This document shows, piece by piece, positions 1-5,383 of a stretch of 6,279 nt of DNA. The notes beneath the pieces were generated by a model, which saw only the letters and a program-made list of their open reading frames with translations, ran no database searches and was not told where the DNA came from. How positions within the stretch are numbered: position 1 is the first letter of the stretch; each line of letters starts with the position of its first letter. The DNA comes from Rhodococcus sp. (in: high G+C Gram-positive bacteria). Its GTDB lineage: Bacteria; Actinomycetota; Actinomycetes; Mycobacteriales; Mycobacteriaceae. The translations under genes and the position numbers were made by a program. Location of the stretch: contig JAAYXN010000357.1 in NCBI GenBank assembly GCA_012515885.1, forward strand, positions 1 to 6,279, read 5' to 3'.

Positions 1-1215
1 AAGTACATCGCGTACGGCATGATCGCGGCCCTGATCATTGACGCCACCTTCATCCGCATGGGTCTGGTCCCGGCCGTCATGAAGCTCCTCGGCGACGACT
101 GCTGGTGGGCACCTGCCTGGATGAAGCGTATTCAAGAAAAGATCGGGCTCGGTGAGCCGATCCTCGACAACGAACTCATCCCCGCCGACGTCCCCGAACT
201 CACCCCTGTTGGTGCTGGTGCACCCGTCGCTGCGGCCGGAGCGGCCGCTGCTGGACGACGGCCCGCGCCAGCCCCAGCGAAACCTGCCAAGCCGGAGCCA
301 CTGACCGAACCCATTCCGTTGGTGACGGCACAAATGTTGGCTCAGCAGATCACTGAAGATCAGAAGGCTGCCGAGCAGGCACTTAACGAGGCCCGCCGGT
401 CCGCCACCGGGCGTCCCGCGCAGGCACCAGCTGTGCCCGACGAGGCCGCCGTGGAAGCTGGCGGCGCCGTCGAACATCCCGGTGGTCCGCCCACCGAGGT
501 GCGTCCCATCGAAAGCTGGCTCGCGGATCTGCGCAGCATGGGCCAGGACCGTCCGCGGCCTGCAGCTGCCCGAACCGACCCGGCGCCGCGTTCATCGCAG
601 CCGCAGCCGCAGCGGCCAGCGGCCACGCCTGCTGAGCGGCCTGTTGCTCCTGAGCGCAGCAGCGATCGTACGACGCCGCAGCCCGCCCCTTCCGGTTTCG
701 CCGGTTTGGGTGCGACACCTCCGCAGCAGCCCACCGCTGATCCGCGGCCCGCTCCGCGCTCACCACAGGGTGTTCCGCCGCCACCGCGCCGTTCGTCGAC
801 GCAGCCTGCCTCCGTGCAGCCGCTGTCGCCCCAAACTCCGACATCGCATACCCCGACGTCGCAGCCGCCTGCACCGGTCAATGGTTCAGCGAACCCGCCG
901 TTGCCGCAGCGTCCGAAGCCTGCTGCTGAGCCGTCACCGCACCAGCAGTACCGCCCGTATCAGGGCCCACCGCAGGGCTACGACCCATATGCGTCGGGCT
1001 CCGCGCAGGGCACCCCGGCTGGACCCGGCAATAACGGGAACGGTCATGGCGCCCGGGGCAGTGATTCACAGAACGCTGATTCGCAGAACAATGACGGTTC
1101 CGACCGGACGCGGGACAGTGACGAGCAGCTACATGGTTCGTCAGGACGCCACCGTCCCGACGATTCCAACGCGGTCAGTGTCAGCGAACTCATTGCCCGT
1201 CAGCATCGCCGCTAA
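1..1215 (+). CDS. mmpL3: MmpL3-like mycolate-lipid transporter, C-terminal part (5' end outside the window)
   Basis: This is the end of an RND/MMPL-superfamily membrane transporter; the frame is open from the first base, so the gene begins upstream. MmpL3 exports trehalose monomycolate across the inner membrane of mycolic-acid bacteria. The first ~28 visible residues (KYIAYGMIAALIIDATFIRM...) form the last transmembrane helix. It is followed by the strongly MmpL3-like motif LLGDDCWWAP and a basic amphipathic stretch (WMKRIQEKIGLGEP, visible residues ~39-52). From residue ~55 to the stop (404 visible residues) the protein is a low-complexity cytoplasmic tail rich in Pro, Ala, Gln and Arg. It has a Tyr/Pro patch (YRPYQGPPQGYDPY) and a Ser/Asp/Asn-rich acidic patch (DSQNADSQNND). 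The extreme C-terminus is a compact non-repetitive segment (GRHRPDD...VSVSELIARQHRR). The tail of ~350 residues is longer than the roughly 200-residue tail of M. tuberculosis MmpL3 (known from the family). The paralogue could be another mycolata MmpL, but the DDCWWAP region favours MmpL3. Confidence 0.88.
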   Translation, partial: KYIAYGMIAALIIDATFIRMGLVPAVMKLLGDDCWWAPAWMKRIQEKIGLGEPILDNELIPADVPELTPVGAGAPVAAAGAAAAGRRPAPAPAKPAKPEPLTEPIPLVTAQMLAQQITEDQKAAEQALNEARRSATGRPAQAPAVPDEAAVEAGGAVEHPGGPPTEVRPIESWLADLRSMGQDRPRPAAARTDPAPRSSQPQPQRPAATPAERPVAPERSSDRTTPQPAPSGFAGLGATPPQQPTADPRPAPRSPQGVPPPPRRSSTQPASVQPLSPQTPTSHTPTSQPPAPVNGSANPPLPQRPKPAAEPSPHQQYRPYQGPPQGYDPYASGSAQGTPAGPGNNGNGHGARGSDSQNADSQNNDGSDRTRDSDEQLHGSSGRHRPDDSNAVSVSELIARQHRR

Positions 1216-1252
1216 TCGGTCGCCGTCAGCATTTACGTCGCCGCCGTCAGCA
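1198..1252 (+). repeat. three direct copies of CGTCAGCA across the mmpL3 stop codon
   Basis: CGTCAGCA occurs at 1198-1205, 1224-1231 and 1245-1252. The last two copies lie in longer related units (GTCGCCGTCAGCA at 1219-1231 and GTCGCCGCCGTCAGCA at 1237-1252). The first copy is still coding; the other two are intergenic. It could be a small local duplication of the gene end or a set of binding half-sites. No Rho-independent terminator is visible between the mmpL3 stop and the next gene. Confidence 0.4.
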
Positions 1253-1275
1253 CTAGGCCGAAAAGGGCATTACTG

Positions 1276-1306
1276 CTGAAACGAGCGCCTAGCACCCATC
1301 GATAAT
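1276..1306 (+). promoter_or_regulatory. probable leaderless promoter of the TetR gene
   Basis: GATAAT at 1301-1306 matches five of six positions of the sigma-70/SigA -10 hexamer. A weak -35-like CTGAAA lies at 1276-1281 (19-nt spacer). The hexamer ends 6 nt before the ATG at 1313, so transcription starting at the usual distance would begin at or next to the start codon itself. No Shine-Dalgarno sequence sits at a workable distance. In-frame codons between the stop at 1277-1279 and 1313 contain no ATG, GTG or TTG, so the start cannot be moved upstream. Leaderless mRNAs are common in mycobacteria and relatives. Confidence 0.55.
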
Positions 1307-1311
1307 GGGTG
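1293..1311. promoter_or_regulatory. candidate TetR operator (perfect inverted repeat)
   Basis: CACCCAT (1293-1299) and ATGGGTG (1305-1311) are exact reverse complements separated by 5 nt (CGATA). The repeat covers the -10 hexamer and ends 1 nt before the start codon, so a bound dimer would block RNA polymerase. Size and symmetry fit a TetR-family site, and autoregulation by the adjacent gene product is the obvious inference. Confidence 0.6.
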
Positions 1312-1312
1312 T

Positions 1313-1855
1313 ATGCGTTCACGAAGCAAGATTCTCGATGCAGTTCGAGAGGTCATCGGCCAGTCGGGGTTTTCGTCTGTCACCATCGCCTCGGTAGCTC
1401 AGGCCGCCGGGGTCACTCGTCAGACTGTCTACTCGATTTTTGGTACGCGTGAAGATCTTGTGTCGCAAGCTGTTTCAGAGCATCTAACTAACCTGGTGGC
1501 GAGCCTGCATGAGCAGTTGGCGCAGGCACCGTCGCCGCTGGACTATGTGGTTGATCTGATCGTCACGTGTCGAGCAATTGTGCATTCTGACGCCCTGCTG
1601 GCGGTGCTACTCCAGTCGGGTGGCGATAACCCCATTTCCGAACCGGGTGCGCTAGATCGGGCGCGCTCTGTCGGCGCCCAAATGCTGTCGCCGCTGCGCG
1701 AGTTGTTCCCGGACGCCGATCTCAACTTTGACGACATCGCTGATTTGTCCATCCATTTGGGCTGGTCAGTGGTGTGCTTCGACGACCCTGCGGTGCGTAG
1801 CGACGAGGAACTCCGCGCGTGCCTCACGCGCTGGATGGCGCCCGTCTTCCCTTGA
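1313..1855 (+). CDS. TetR/AcrR-family transcriptional regulator
   Basis: A 180-residue protein with a typical TetR N-terminal DNA-binding domain: helix 1 at about residues 4-18, then the helix-turn-helix at about 24-43 (TIASVAQAAGVTRQTVYSIF), followed by the usual GTREDLV helix-4 start. Residues ~55-180 would be the all-helical dimerisation and ligand-binding domain, which is too divergent to name an effector. Family members are mostly ligand-relieved repressors. The length is slightly short for the family (usually 190-220) because only a few residues precede helix 1. No upstream start is possible in frame, so this is the true N-terminus. The gene lies just upstream of, and in the same direction as, the secreted oxidase and lipase genes. 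A perfect inverted repeat overlaps its own promoter. It probably controls itself and possibly the downstream pair; the target assignment is inference. Confidence 0.9.
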   Translation: MRSRSKILDAVREVIGQSGFSSVTIASVAQAAGVTRQTVYSIFGTREDLVSQAVSEHLTNLVASLHEQLAQAPSPLDYVVDLIVTCRAIVHSDALLAVLLQSGGDNPISEPGALDRARSVGAQMLSPLRELFPDADLNFDDIADLSIHLGWSVVCFDDPAVRSDEELRACLTRWMAPVFP

Positions 1856-1869
1856 AAGGACGAGATCGA

Positions 1870-1901
1870 AAGAATTTCTTGACACTTTTACGCGAAAGCG
1901 T
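1870..1901. promoter_or_regulatory. two short palindromes flanking the -35 box of the oxidase promoter
   Basis: AAGAA-T-TTCTT (1870-1880) is a perfect 5-bp-arm palindrome whose end overlaps the -35 hexamer. ACGC-GAAA-GCGT (1890-1901) is a perfect 4-bp-arm palindrome lying wholly in the -35/-10 spacer. Either could be an operator half-core. Neither matches the CACCCAT/ATGGGTG repeat in front of the TetR gene. Their shortness means chance occurrence is possible. Confidence 0.35.
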
Positions 1902-1908
1902 CTAGTTT
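1879..1908 (+). promoter_or_regulatory. probable promoter of the GMC oxidoreductase gene
   Basis: A perfect -35 TTGACA (1879-1884) is followed after 18 nt by TAGTTT (1903-1908), which fits the TANNNT -10 pattern of actinobacterial SigA promoters. Transcription would start near 1915, leaving a leader of about 57 nt before the ATG at 1972. A promoter here means the oxidase need not depend on readthrough from the TetR gene. Confidence 0.55.
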
Positions 1909-1956
1909 TTGGGTCGCGGGTGAGCCAGACCACTGGCCGACGACGCCTGCCGACAC

Positions 1957-1963
1957 AAAGGTG
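1957..1963 (+). promoter_or_regulatory. ribosome binding site fixing the oxidase start
   Basis: AAAGGTG lies 8 nt before the ATG at 1972. This supports that start, which also gives a complete twin-arginine signal peptide. Confidence 0.65.
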
Positions 1964-1971
1964 ACTGCGCT

Positions 1972-3594
1972 ATGGGTGAACGTGCCGAGCGGACAATCAA
2001 CCGACGACGCTTCCTCGTCGGCACCGCTGCAGCTGGAATCGGCGCGGTCACGCATTCCTCCTTCACAGCCGCCGCGACGACTAGCCCTAGCGCGCCGTCG
2101 CGAGCACAACGCATCCCGCTTCGCCGTGAAGAACACCGCGTCGTCATCGTGGGCTCAGGCTTCGGTGGCGGTGTCGCCGCACTGCGACTCGCCCAGGCCG
2201 GTGTCCGCACCGTCGTCCTTGAGCGCGGTCGACGCTGGGCCACCGGCCCGAACTCCGATACCTTCCCCACCACCTCGTCGCTGGATGCCCGCGCGCTCCG
2301 GTGCCGGTCCGCACCCCAACTTTTCGGACGCCCCTTCGCCGTCGACCCCTACGTCGGATTGATTGAAGCGGTCATTGGCACCAACATGACGGCGCTGTGC
2401 GCAGCCGGTGTCGGCGGCGGATCACCTGTCTACCAAGGAATGTCGCTACAGCCGTCCGAAGAAGTGTTTTACGACTGGTTCCCGAGCGGCATCGACTGGG
2501 CCGCCATGAACACCGTCCACTATCCCGAGGTTGCCCGCATGCTGCGGCTCGCAACGGCACCCGACTCGCTGATTGCCTCGCCCACATATCAGGCGCCTCG
2601 CGTGTTTGCCGAACGCGCAGCACGGGCGGGGCTTCCGGTCGAGAAGATTCCGATGCCCATCGACTGGGACTACGCTCTCGCGGAGCTGCGCGGCGACATG
2701 AAACCGGCCTACACCAGCGGTGACGGTGCGCTCGGCGTCAACAACGGCGGAAAGCACACCGTCGATGTCACCTATATCGCTGAGGCAGAACGCACCGGAC
2801 TAGCGGACGTGCGGACCCAACACGAAGTGGTCGATATTGCACGCCACCGTAATGGCCGCTGGGAGGTGCATGTTCACCGCATCGATGACCGCGGCGACGT
2901 CGTCGAGAATCTCATTCTTGAGGCGGGAACGTTGATCCTTGCCGCGGGCAGCATCAACACCACCAAACTGCTTGTTCGCGCTCACGCGACCGGAACCATC
3001 ACTGCCCTTCCCGATGACGTGGGAAAGCACTGGGGCACCAACGCCGACCGCATCTACCTGTGGACGGACCCCTCGGCCGGATTCGGTGACAAGCAGGGTG
3101 GCCCAGTAGTTTTCGGCAGCCTCAACTGGAGCGAACGCCAGCGGGCGCACACGATGATCCAGGCATCGATCCCAGCGCTGCCGATCAATACCCACAGCAC
3201 CGTGATGGTTGGTTATGGAGTCAGCGCTGATCGCGGGCACTTCCGTTACGACCACCGTCAGGACCAGGCCGTCTTGGAATGGCCGCGGGGCGGCGACGAC
3301 CACATCGTGCACACCGCGATCGCGCCCACCGCACGCGCCATTGCAGGCAGTACCGGCTTTCTCACCGACACCAACGCCATTGCGCCGTCCACCTGGCATC
3401 CGCTAGGCGGGGCGAACATCGACAAGGTGTGTGACCTTTCCGGACGGGTGCTTGGCCAGCGCGGACTCTACGTCCTCGACGGCGCGCTCATGCCCGGGAC
3501 GGCTGCCGCCTGCAACCCCTCTATGACCATCGCAGCCCTCGCCGAATACGCCCTCGCGGACATCACGAAACGCGATGTCGGCCCGATCATCTGA
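1972..3594 (+). CDS. Tat-exported GMC oxidoreductase, cholesterol oxidase family
   Basis: A 540-residue FAD-dependent enzyme resembling class I (non-covalent FAD) cholesterol oxidases of Streptomyces, which oxidise 3-beta-hydroxysteroids with O2 and isomerise the 5-ene to the 4-ene-3-one. It starts with a Tat signal (RRRFLVG, residues 11-17), a hydrophobic stretch and a likely AAA cleavage site at 33-35. The FAD Rossmann motif is at ~57-84 (VVIVGSGFGGG...VVLE, GxGxxG at 61-66). Further landmarks are the GVGGGSPVY loop (146-154), LAAGSINTTKLL (323-334), WHPLGG (475-480) and the C-terminal YVLDGALMPG...CNPSMTIAALAE (500-525). H476 and N515 match the catalytic His447 and Asn485 of the Streptomyces enzyme. 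From memory of that sequence, the isomerisation base Glu361 aligns with Q397, so isomerase activity may be weak or absent. It is probably co-transcribed with the secreted lipase gene 82 bp downstream. The family call is firm; the actual steroid or alcohol substrate is not shown by sequence. Confidence 0.87.
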   Translation: MGERAERTINRRRFLVGTAAAGIGAVTHSSFTAAATTSPSAPSRAQRIPLRREEHRVVIVGSGFGGGVAALRLAQAGVRTVVLERGRRWATGPNSDTFPTTSSLDARALRCRSAPQLFGRPFAVDPYVGLIEAVIGTNMTALCAAGVGGGSPVYQGMSLQPSEEVFYDWFPSGIDWAAMNTVHYPEVARMLRLATAPDSLIASPTYQAPRVFAERAARAGLPVEKIPMPIDWDYALAELRGDMKPAYTSGDGALGVNNGGKHTVDVTYIAEAERTGLADVRTQHEVVDIARHRNGRWEVHVHRIDDRGDVVENLILEAGTLILAAGSINTTKLLVRAHATGTITALPDDVGKHWGTNADRIYLWTDPSAGFGDKQGGPVVFGSLNWSERQRAHTMIQASIPALPINTHSTVMVGYGVSADRGHFRYDHRQDQAVLEWPRGGDDHIVHTAIAPTARAIAGSTGFLTDTNAIAPSTWHPLGGANIDKVCDLSGRVLGQRGLYVLDGALMPGTAAACNPSMTIAALAEYALADITKRDVGPII

Positions 3595-3662
3595 TCGCTC
3601 CGTGCTCGATCTGCCTTCGCTCCACCCACTGGGTCGCAGGCCGCGGCTCACACCCACCACCT

Positions 3663-3670
3663 GAGGAGAA
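3663..3670 (+). promoter_or_regulatory. ribosome binding site of the lipase gene
   Basis: GAGGAGAA, a strong Shine-Dalgarno sequence, has its AGGAG core 8 nt before the ATG at 3677. No convincing promoter is seen in the 82-bp gap after the oxidase, so expression from the oxidase promoter is likely. Confidence 0.7.
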
Positions 3671-3676
3671 GCACCC

Positions 3677-4993
3677 ATGTCTGCACCCATCACCCGAAAA
3701 CGTAAGTGGGTGAGCGTCATTGCCGCAGCCGCCTGCATCGGAGCGGTCCCGACCGTCTTCGCACCGTCAGCATCAGCCGCCCCGGTCGACGGTTTCTACA
3801 CTCCGCCAGCACAATTCGCGGATGCTCGCGGTTCGGTCATCAAAACGGAGCCCCTACCGGTGCTGGCGCTCCCGCCAACTAACGGAACAAAGTGGCCGGT
3901 AGCCGCTCAGCGAGTCATGTTCACCTCGCGCACTCAAGATGGCGTCGCCACCCCCGTCACCGGGGTGTTCCTTGATTCCGCGGCTCCTTGGACTGGACCC
4001 GGTGAACGCCCCACTGTCATCGTGGCGCCCGGCACCGTCGGGCAGGGCGATAAGTGCGCGCCGTCCGTGGCCTTCGCCAACGGAATCTATGCCGACATCG
4101 ACACCGGAATGCCGTCCATTTCGGTCAACCAAGAAGCAGCGTCGGCGGCACTGTGGTCTGCGCGCGGTGCACGCGTGTTCGTCACCGATTACATCGGACT
4201 CGGCACCCCGGGGATCCATACGTATGTCAATCGACGCGAGAGTGGGCACGCCGTGTTGGATGCGGCTCGGGCAGCAAATTCACTGTCCGGCACGGGATCT
4301 GAGACTCCGCTGCTGTTCTGGGGGTACTCGCAGGGCGGCGGCGCTACTGCCGCGGCAGCTGAGCTGCAGCCCACGTACGCGCCGGAACTCAATCTTCGCG
4401 GCGTGTGGGCTGGTGGTCCGGTCGCGGACCTCAAAGAGGTTCTCGCGCAGGTTGACGGCACCCTCATTGGCGGCGCTATCGGATTTGCTGTTAACGGACT
4501 TCTCGACCGCTATCCCGCGCTGCGCCCCCGCGTCGATCAGGTATTGACTCCGCAGGGGCGCGAAACACTCAGGGAGCTGGAGACGCAGTGCATTGGTGAC
4601 GTGATCTTTACCCGCGCGTTTTTGCGCACCGAGACATTGACGGTGGATGGCCGGGGTTTGTTGGAGTGGCTCAGCGAAATCCCTGAAGCTGCACCGGTAC
4701 TCGATGAGCAGCGCATTGGCCGGTTGAAACCAACGGCGCCCGTGTTGATTACTAGCGGCATCAATGACGACAGCGTTCCGTATGGGCCGGCACGTCAATT
4801 GGCGAACGACTGGTGCGGGTTGGGTGCGTCGGTGACGTTCCGGACGAATACCTTGCCGCCCATTGCACCTGGCGCCACACTGCCGAACCATTTTGGGCCG
4901 CAGATCATTGACGGCTATCTCGATGACGGTGTCGCAACGTTCCTGCTTGATCAGCTTGGCGATCAACCTACGCAAGGCTGCTCCGCCACGTAG
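3677..4993 (+). CDS. secreted LIP-family lipase (alpha/beta hydrolase)
   Basis: A 438-residue exported serine esterase/lipase of the secretory lipase (LIP, PF03583-type) family, common in mycolata. A Sec signal peptide is clear: basic N-terminus (RKRK, 7-10), hydrophobic core (~12-28) and an ASA cleavage site at 32-34, so the mature protein starts near residue 35. The alpha/beta-hydrolase core follows with VIVAPGT (114-120, oxyanion region), a D171-YIGLG segment, the nucleophile elbow GYSQGG with Ser218, the acid region GINDDSVPYG (Asp364 or Asp365) and His405 in NHFG. Mature cysteines C127, C305, C380 and C435 could form two disulphides, as is usual for exported members. Length (~400 mature residues) fits the family. 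Members cleave triacylglycerols or other ester lipids. Its place behind a secreted cholesterol-oxidase-like enzyme suggests release of esterified sterol or fatty acids outside the cell, which is inference. A stem-loop follows the stop. Confidence 0.88.
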   Translation: MSAPITRKRKWVSVIAAAACIGAVPTVFAPSASAAPVDGFYTPPAQFADARGSVIKTEPLPVLALPPTNGTKWPVAAQRVMFTSRTQDGVATPVTGVFLDSAAPWTGPGERPTVIVAPGTVGQGDKCAPSVAFANGIYADIDTGMPSISVNQEAASAALWSARGARVFVTDYIGLGTPGIHTYVNRRESGHAVLDAARAANSLSGTGSETPLLFWGYSQGGGATAAAAELQPTYAPELNLRGVWAGGPVADLKEVLAQVDGTLIGGAIGFAVNGLLDRYPALRPRVDQVLTPQGRETLRELETQCIGDVIFTRAFLRTETLTVDGRGLLEWLSEIPEAAPVLDEQRIGRLKPTAPVLITSGINDDSVPYGPARQLANDWCGLGASVTFRTNTLPPIAPGATLPNHFGPQIIDGYLDDGVATFLLDQLGDQPTQGCSAT

Positions 4994-5015
4994 TCGTCTG
5001 CTGTTCAAACTTCCA

Positions 5016-5053
5016 CTGCCCGGCCACCACTCAACCCTGTGGTGGCCGGGCAG
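5016..5053 (+). terminator. perfect 15-bp stem-loop after the lipase gene
   Basis: CTGCCCGGCCACCAC (5016-5030) and GTGGTGGCCGGGCAG (5039-5053) are exact reverse complements with an 8-nt loop. The stem is very GC-rich and starts 22 nt after the lipase stop. There is no following T-run, so it would be a U-less (I-shaped) actinobacterial terminator. A ribosome binding site for the next reading frame begins only 8 nt after the stem, so it could instead be an intercistronic stability or processing hairpin. Confidence 0.75.
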
Positions 5054-5060
5054 AATCACG

Positions 5061-5068
5061 AGAAGAGG
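5061..5068 (+). promoter_or_regulatory. ribosome binding site of the small reading frame
   Basis: AGAAGAGG lies 6 nt before the ATG at 5075. It favours this start over an in-frame ATG at 5039, which falls inside the right arm of the stem-loop. Confidence 0.5.
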
Positions 5069-5074
5069 ATTCCG

Positions 5075-5383
5075 ATGCCAGACCCGGGCGAGATATGGGT
5101 CGATACGAACCTAATGGGCTACGTGAGTGTGGACCACGTCTGCGAGGACTACTTCGGTGCCGAACATCGCCGTCGCAATGTTGATGCGAAACTGCTTCTT
5201 GAGCTGCTCGCCAGCGACGCTGGCACCTGTCCCGTGGTGGCGAGGCTGATAGAGGCCCTTCTACTCCCGCATGCATTTTGTACTCGTGCATGCGCAATTG
5301 CCGCTCCGGGAAGACAATTCGCATGCGGGAGGAGCGCTCGGTTGGGCTACGACTCGTCTACCCGCATGCGGCGGCCGAAATAG
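5075..5383 (+). CDS. small hypothetical protein, possibly with a disrupted 3' end
   Basis: A 102-residue reading frame I do not recognise. Support for it being real: a good Shine-Dalgarno sequence at 5061-5068, same direction as the lipase, and ordinary codon use over the first ~63 codons. The first part (MPDPGEIWVDTN..., residues 1-63) is mixed acidic/basic and looks like a folded helical protein, with a leucine-rich stretch (KLLLELLASDAG, 39-50). There is no signal peptide or membrane segment. From residue ~64 the DNA enters a cluster of inverted repeats and the protein turns into a Cys/Arg/Ser-rich sequence with poorer codon use. It ends 37 nt inside the convergent DUF2339 gene. The original C-terminus may have been replaced by the repeats. 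It may also be a non-coding stretch that stayed open by chance. Confidence 0.42.
   Translation: MPDPGEIWVDTNLMGYVSVDHVCEDYFGAEHRRRNVDAKLLLELLASDAGTCPVVARLIEALLLPHAFCTRACAIAAPGRQFACGRSARLGYDSSTRMRRPK
5264..5331. repeat. GCATGC-centred inverted-repeat cluster between convergent genes
   Basis: CTCCCGCATGC (5264-5274) and GCATGCGGGAG (5321-5331) are perfect 11-bp inverted arms. Nested between them, CGCATGCA (5268-5275) pairs perfectly with TGCATGCG (5287-5294) across an 11-nt loop. Positions 5288-5300 pair with 5315-5326 in a 12-bp stem with one bulged C at 5295. The stems share arms and are therefore mutually exclusive. A further palindrome, CCGCATGCGG, sits at 5362-5371 in the end of the minus-strand gene. 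The position between two converging genes suits a bidirectional terminator, but a small repeat element is also possible. Confidence 0.6.

Noticed and set aside
360..881. Two long minus-strand reading frames (173 and 163 residues) opposite the mmpL3 tail
   Set aside because: Gly/Ala/Cys-rich low-complexity translations mirroring the Pro/Gln-rich tail; no ribosome binding site or family resemblance.
482..1279. 265-residue plus-strand reading frame overlapping the mmpL3 tail
   Set aside because: Arg/Pro/Ser-rich shadow product of the GC-rich low-complexity tail; no domain, and the MmpL3 frame is continuous with a recognisable membrane segment.
2800..3399. 199-residue minus-strand reading frame opposite the oxidase gene
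   Set aside because: Shadow of a well-supported GMC oxidoreductase; no independent evidence.
1972..3594. Alternative call as ketosteroid dehydrogenase or glucose-methanol-choline alcohol dehydrogenase
   Set aside because: GVGGGS, WHPLGG and CNPSMTIAALAE blocks with Tat export follow the class I cholesterol oxidase pattern more closely, although substrate remains unproven.
3677..3781. Lipoprotein signal (Cys20) in the lipase
   Set aside because: Cys20 lies inside the hydrophobic core with only Ala before it and hydrophobic residues after it; the ASA site at 32-34 fits ordinary signal peptidase I better.
4280..5059. 259-residue minus-strand reading frame opposite the lipase gene
   Set aside because: Antisense to a protein with a complete catalytic triad and signal peptide; its translation is Arg/Gln-rich with no recognisable motif.
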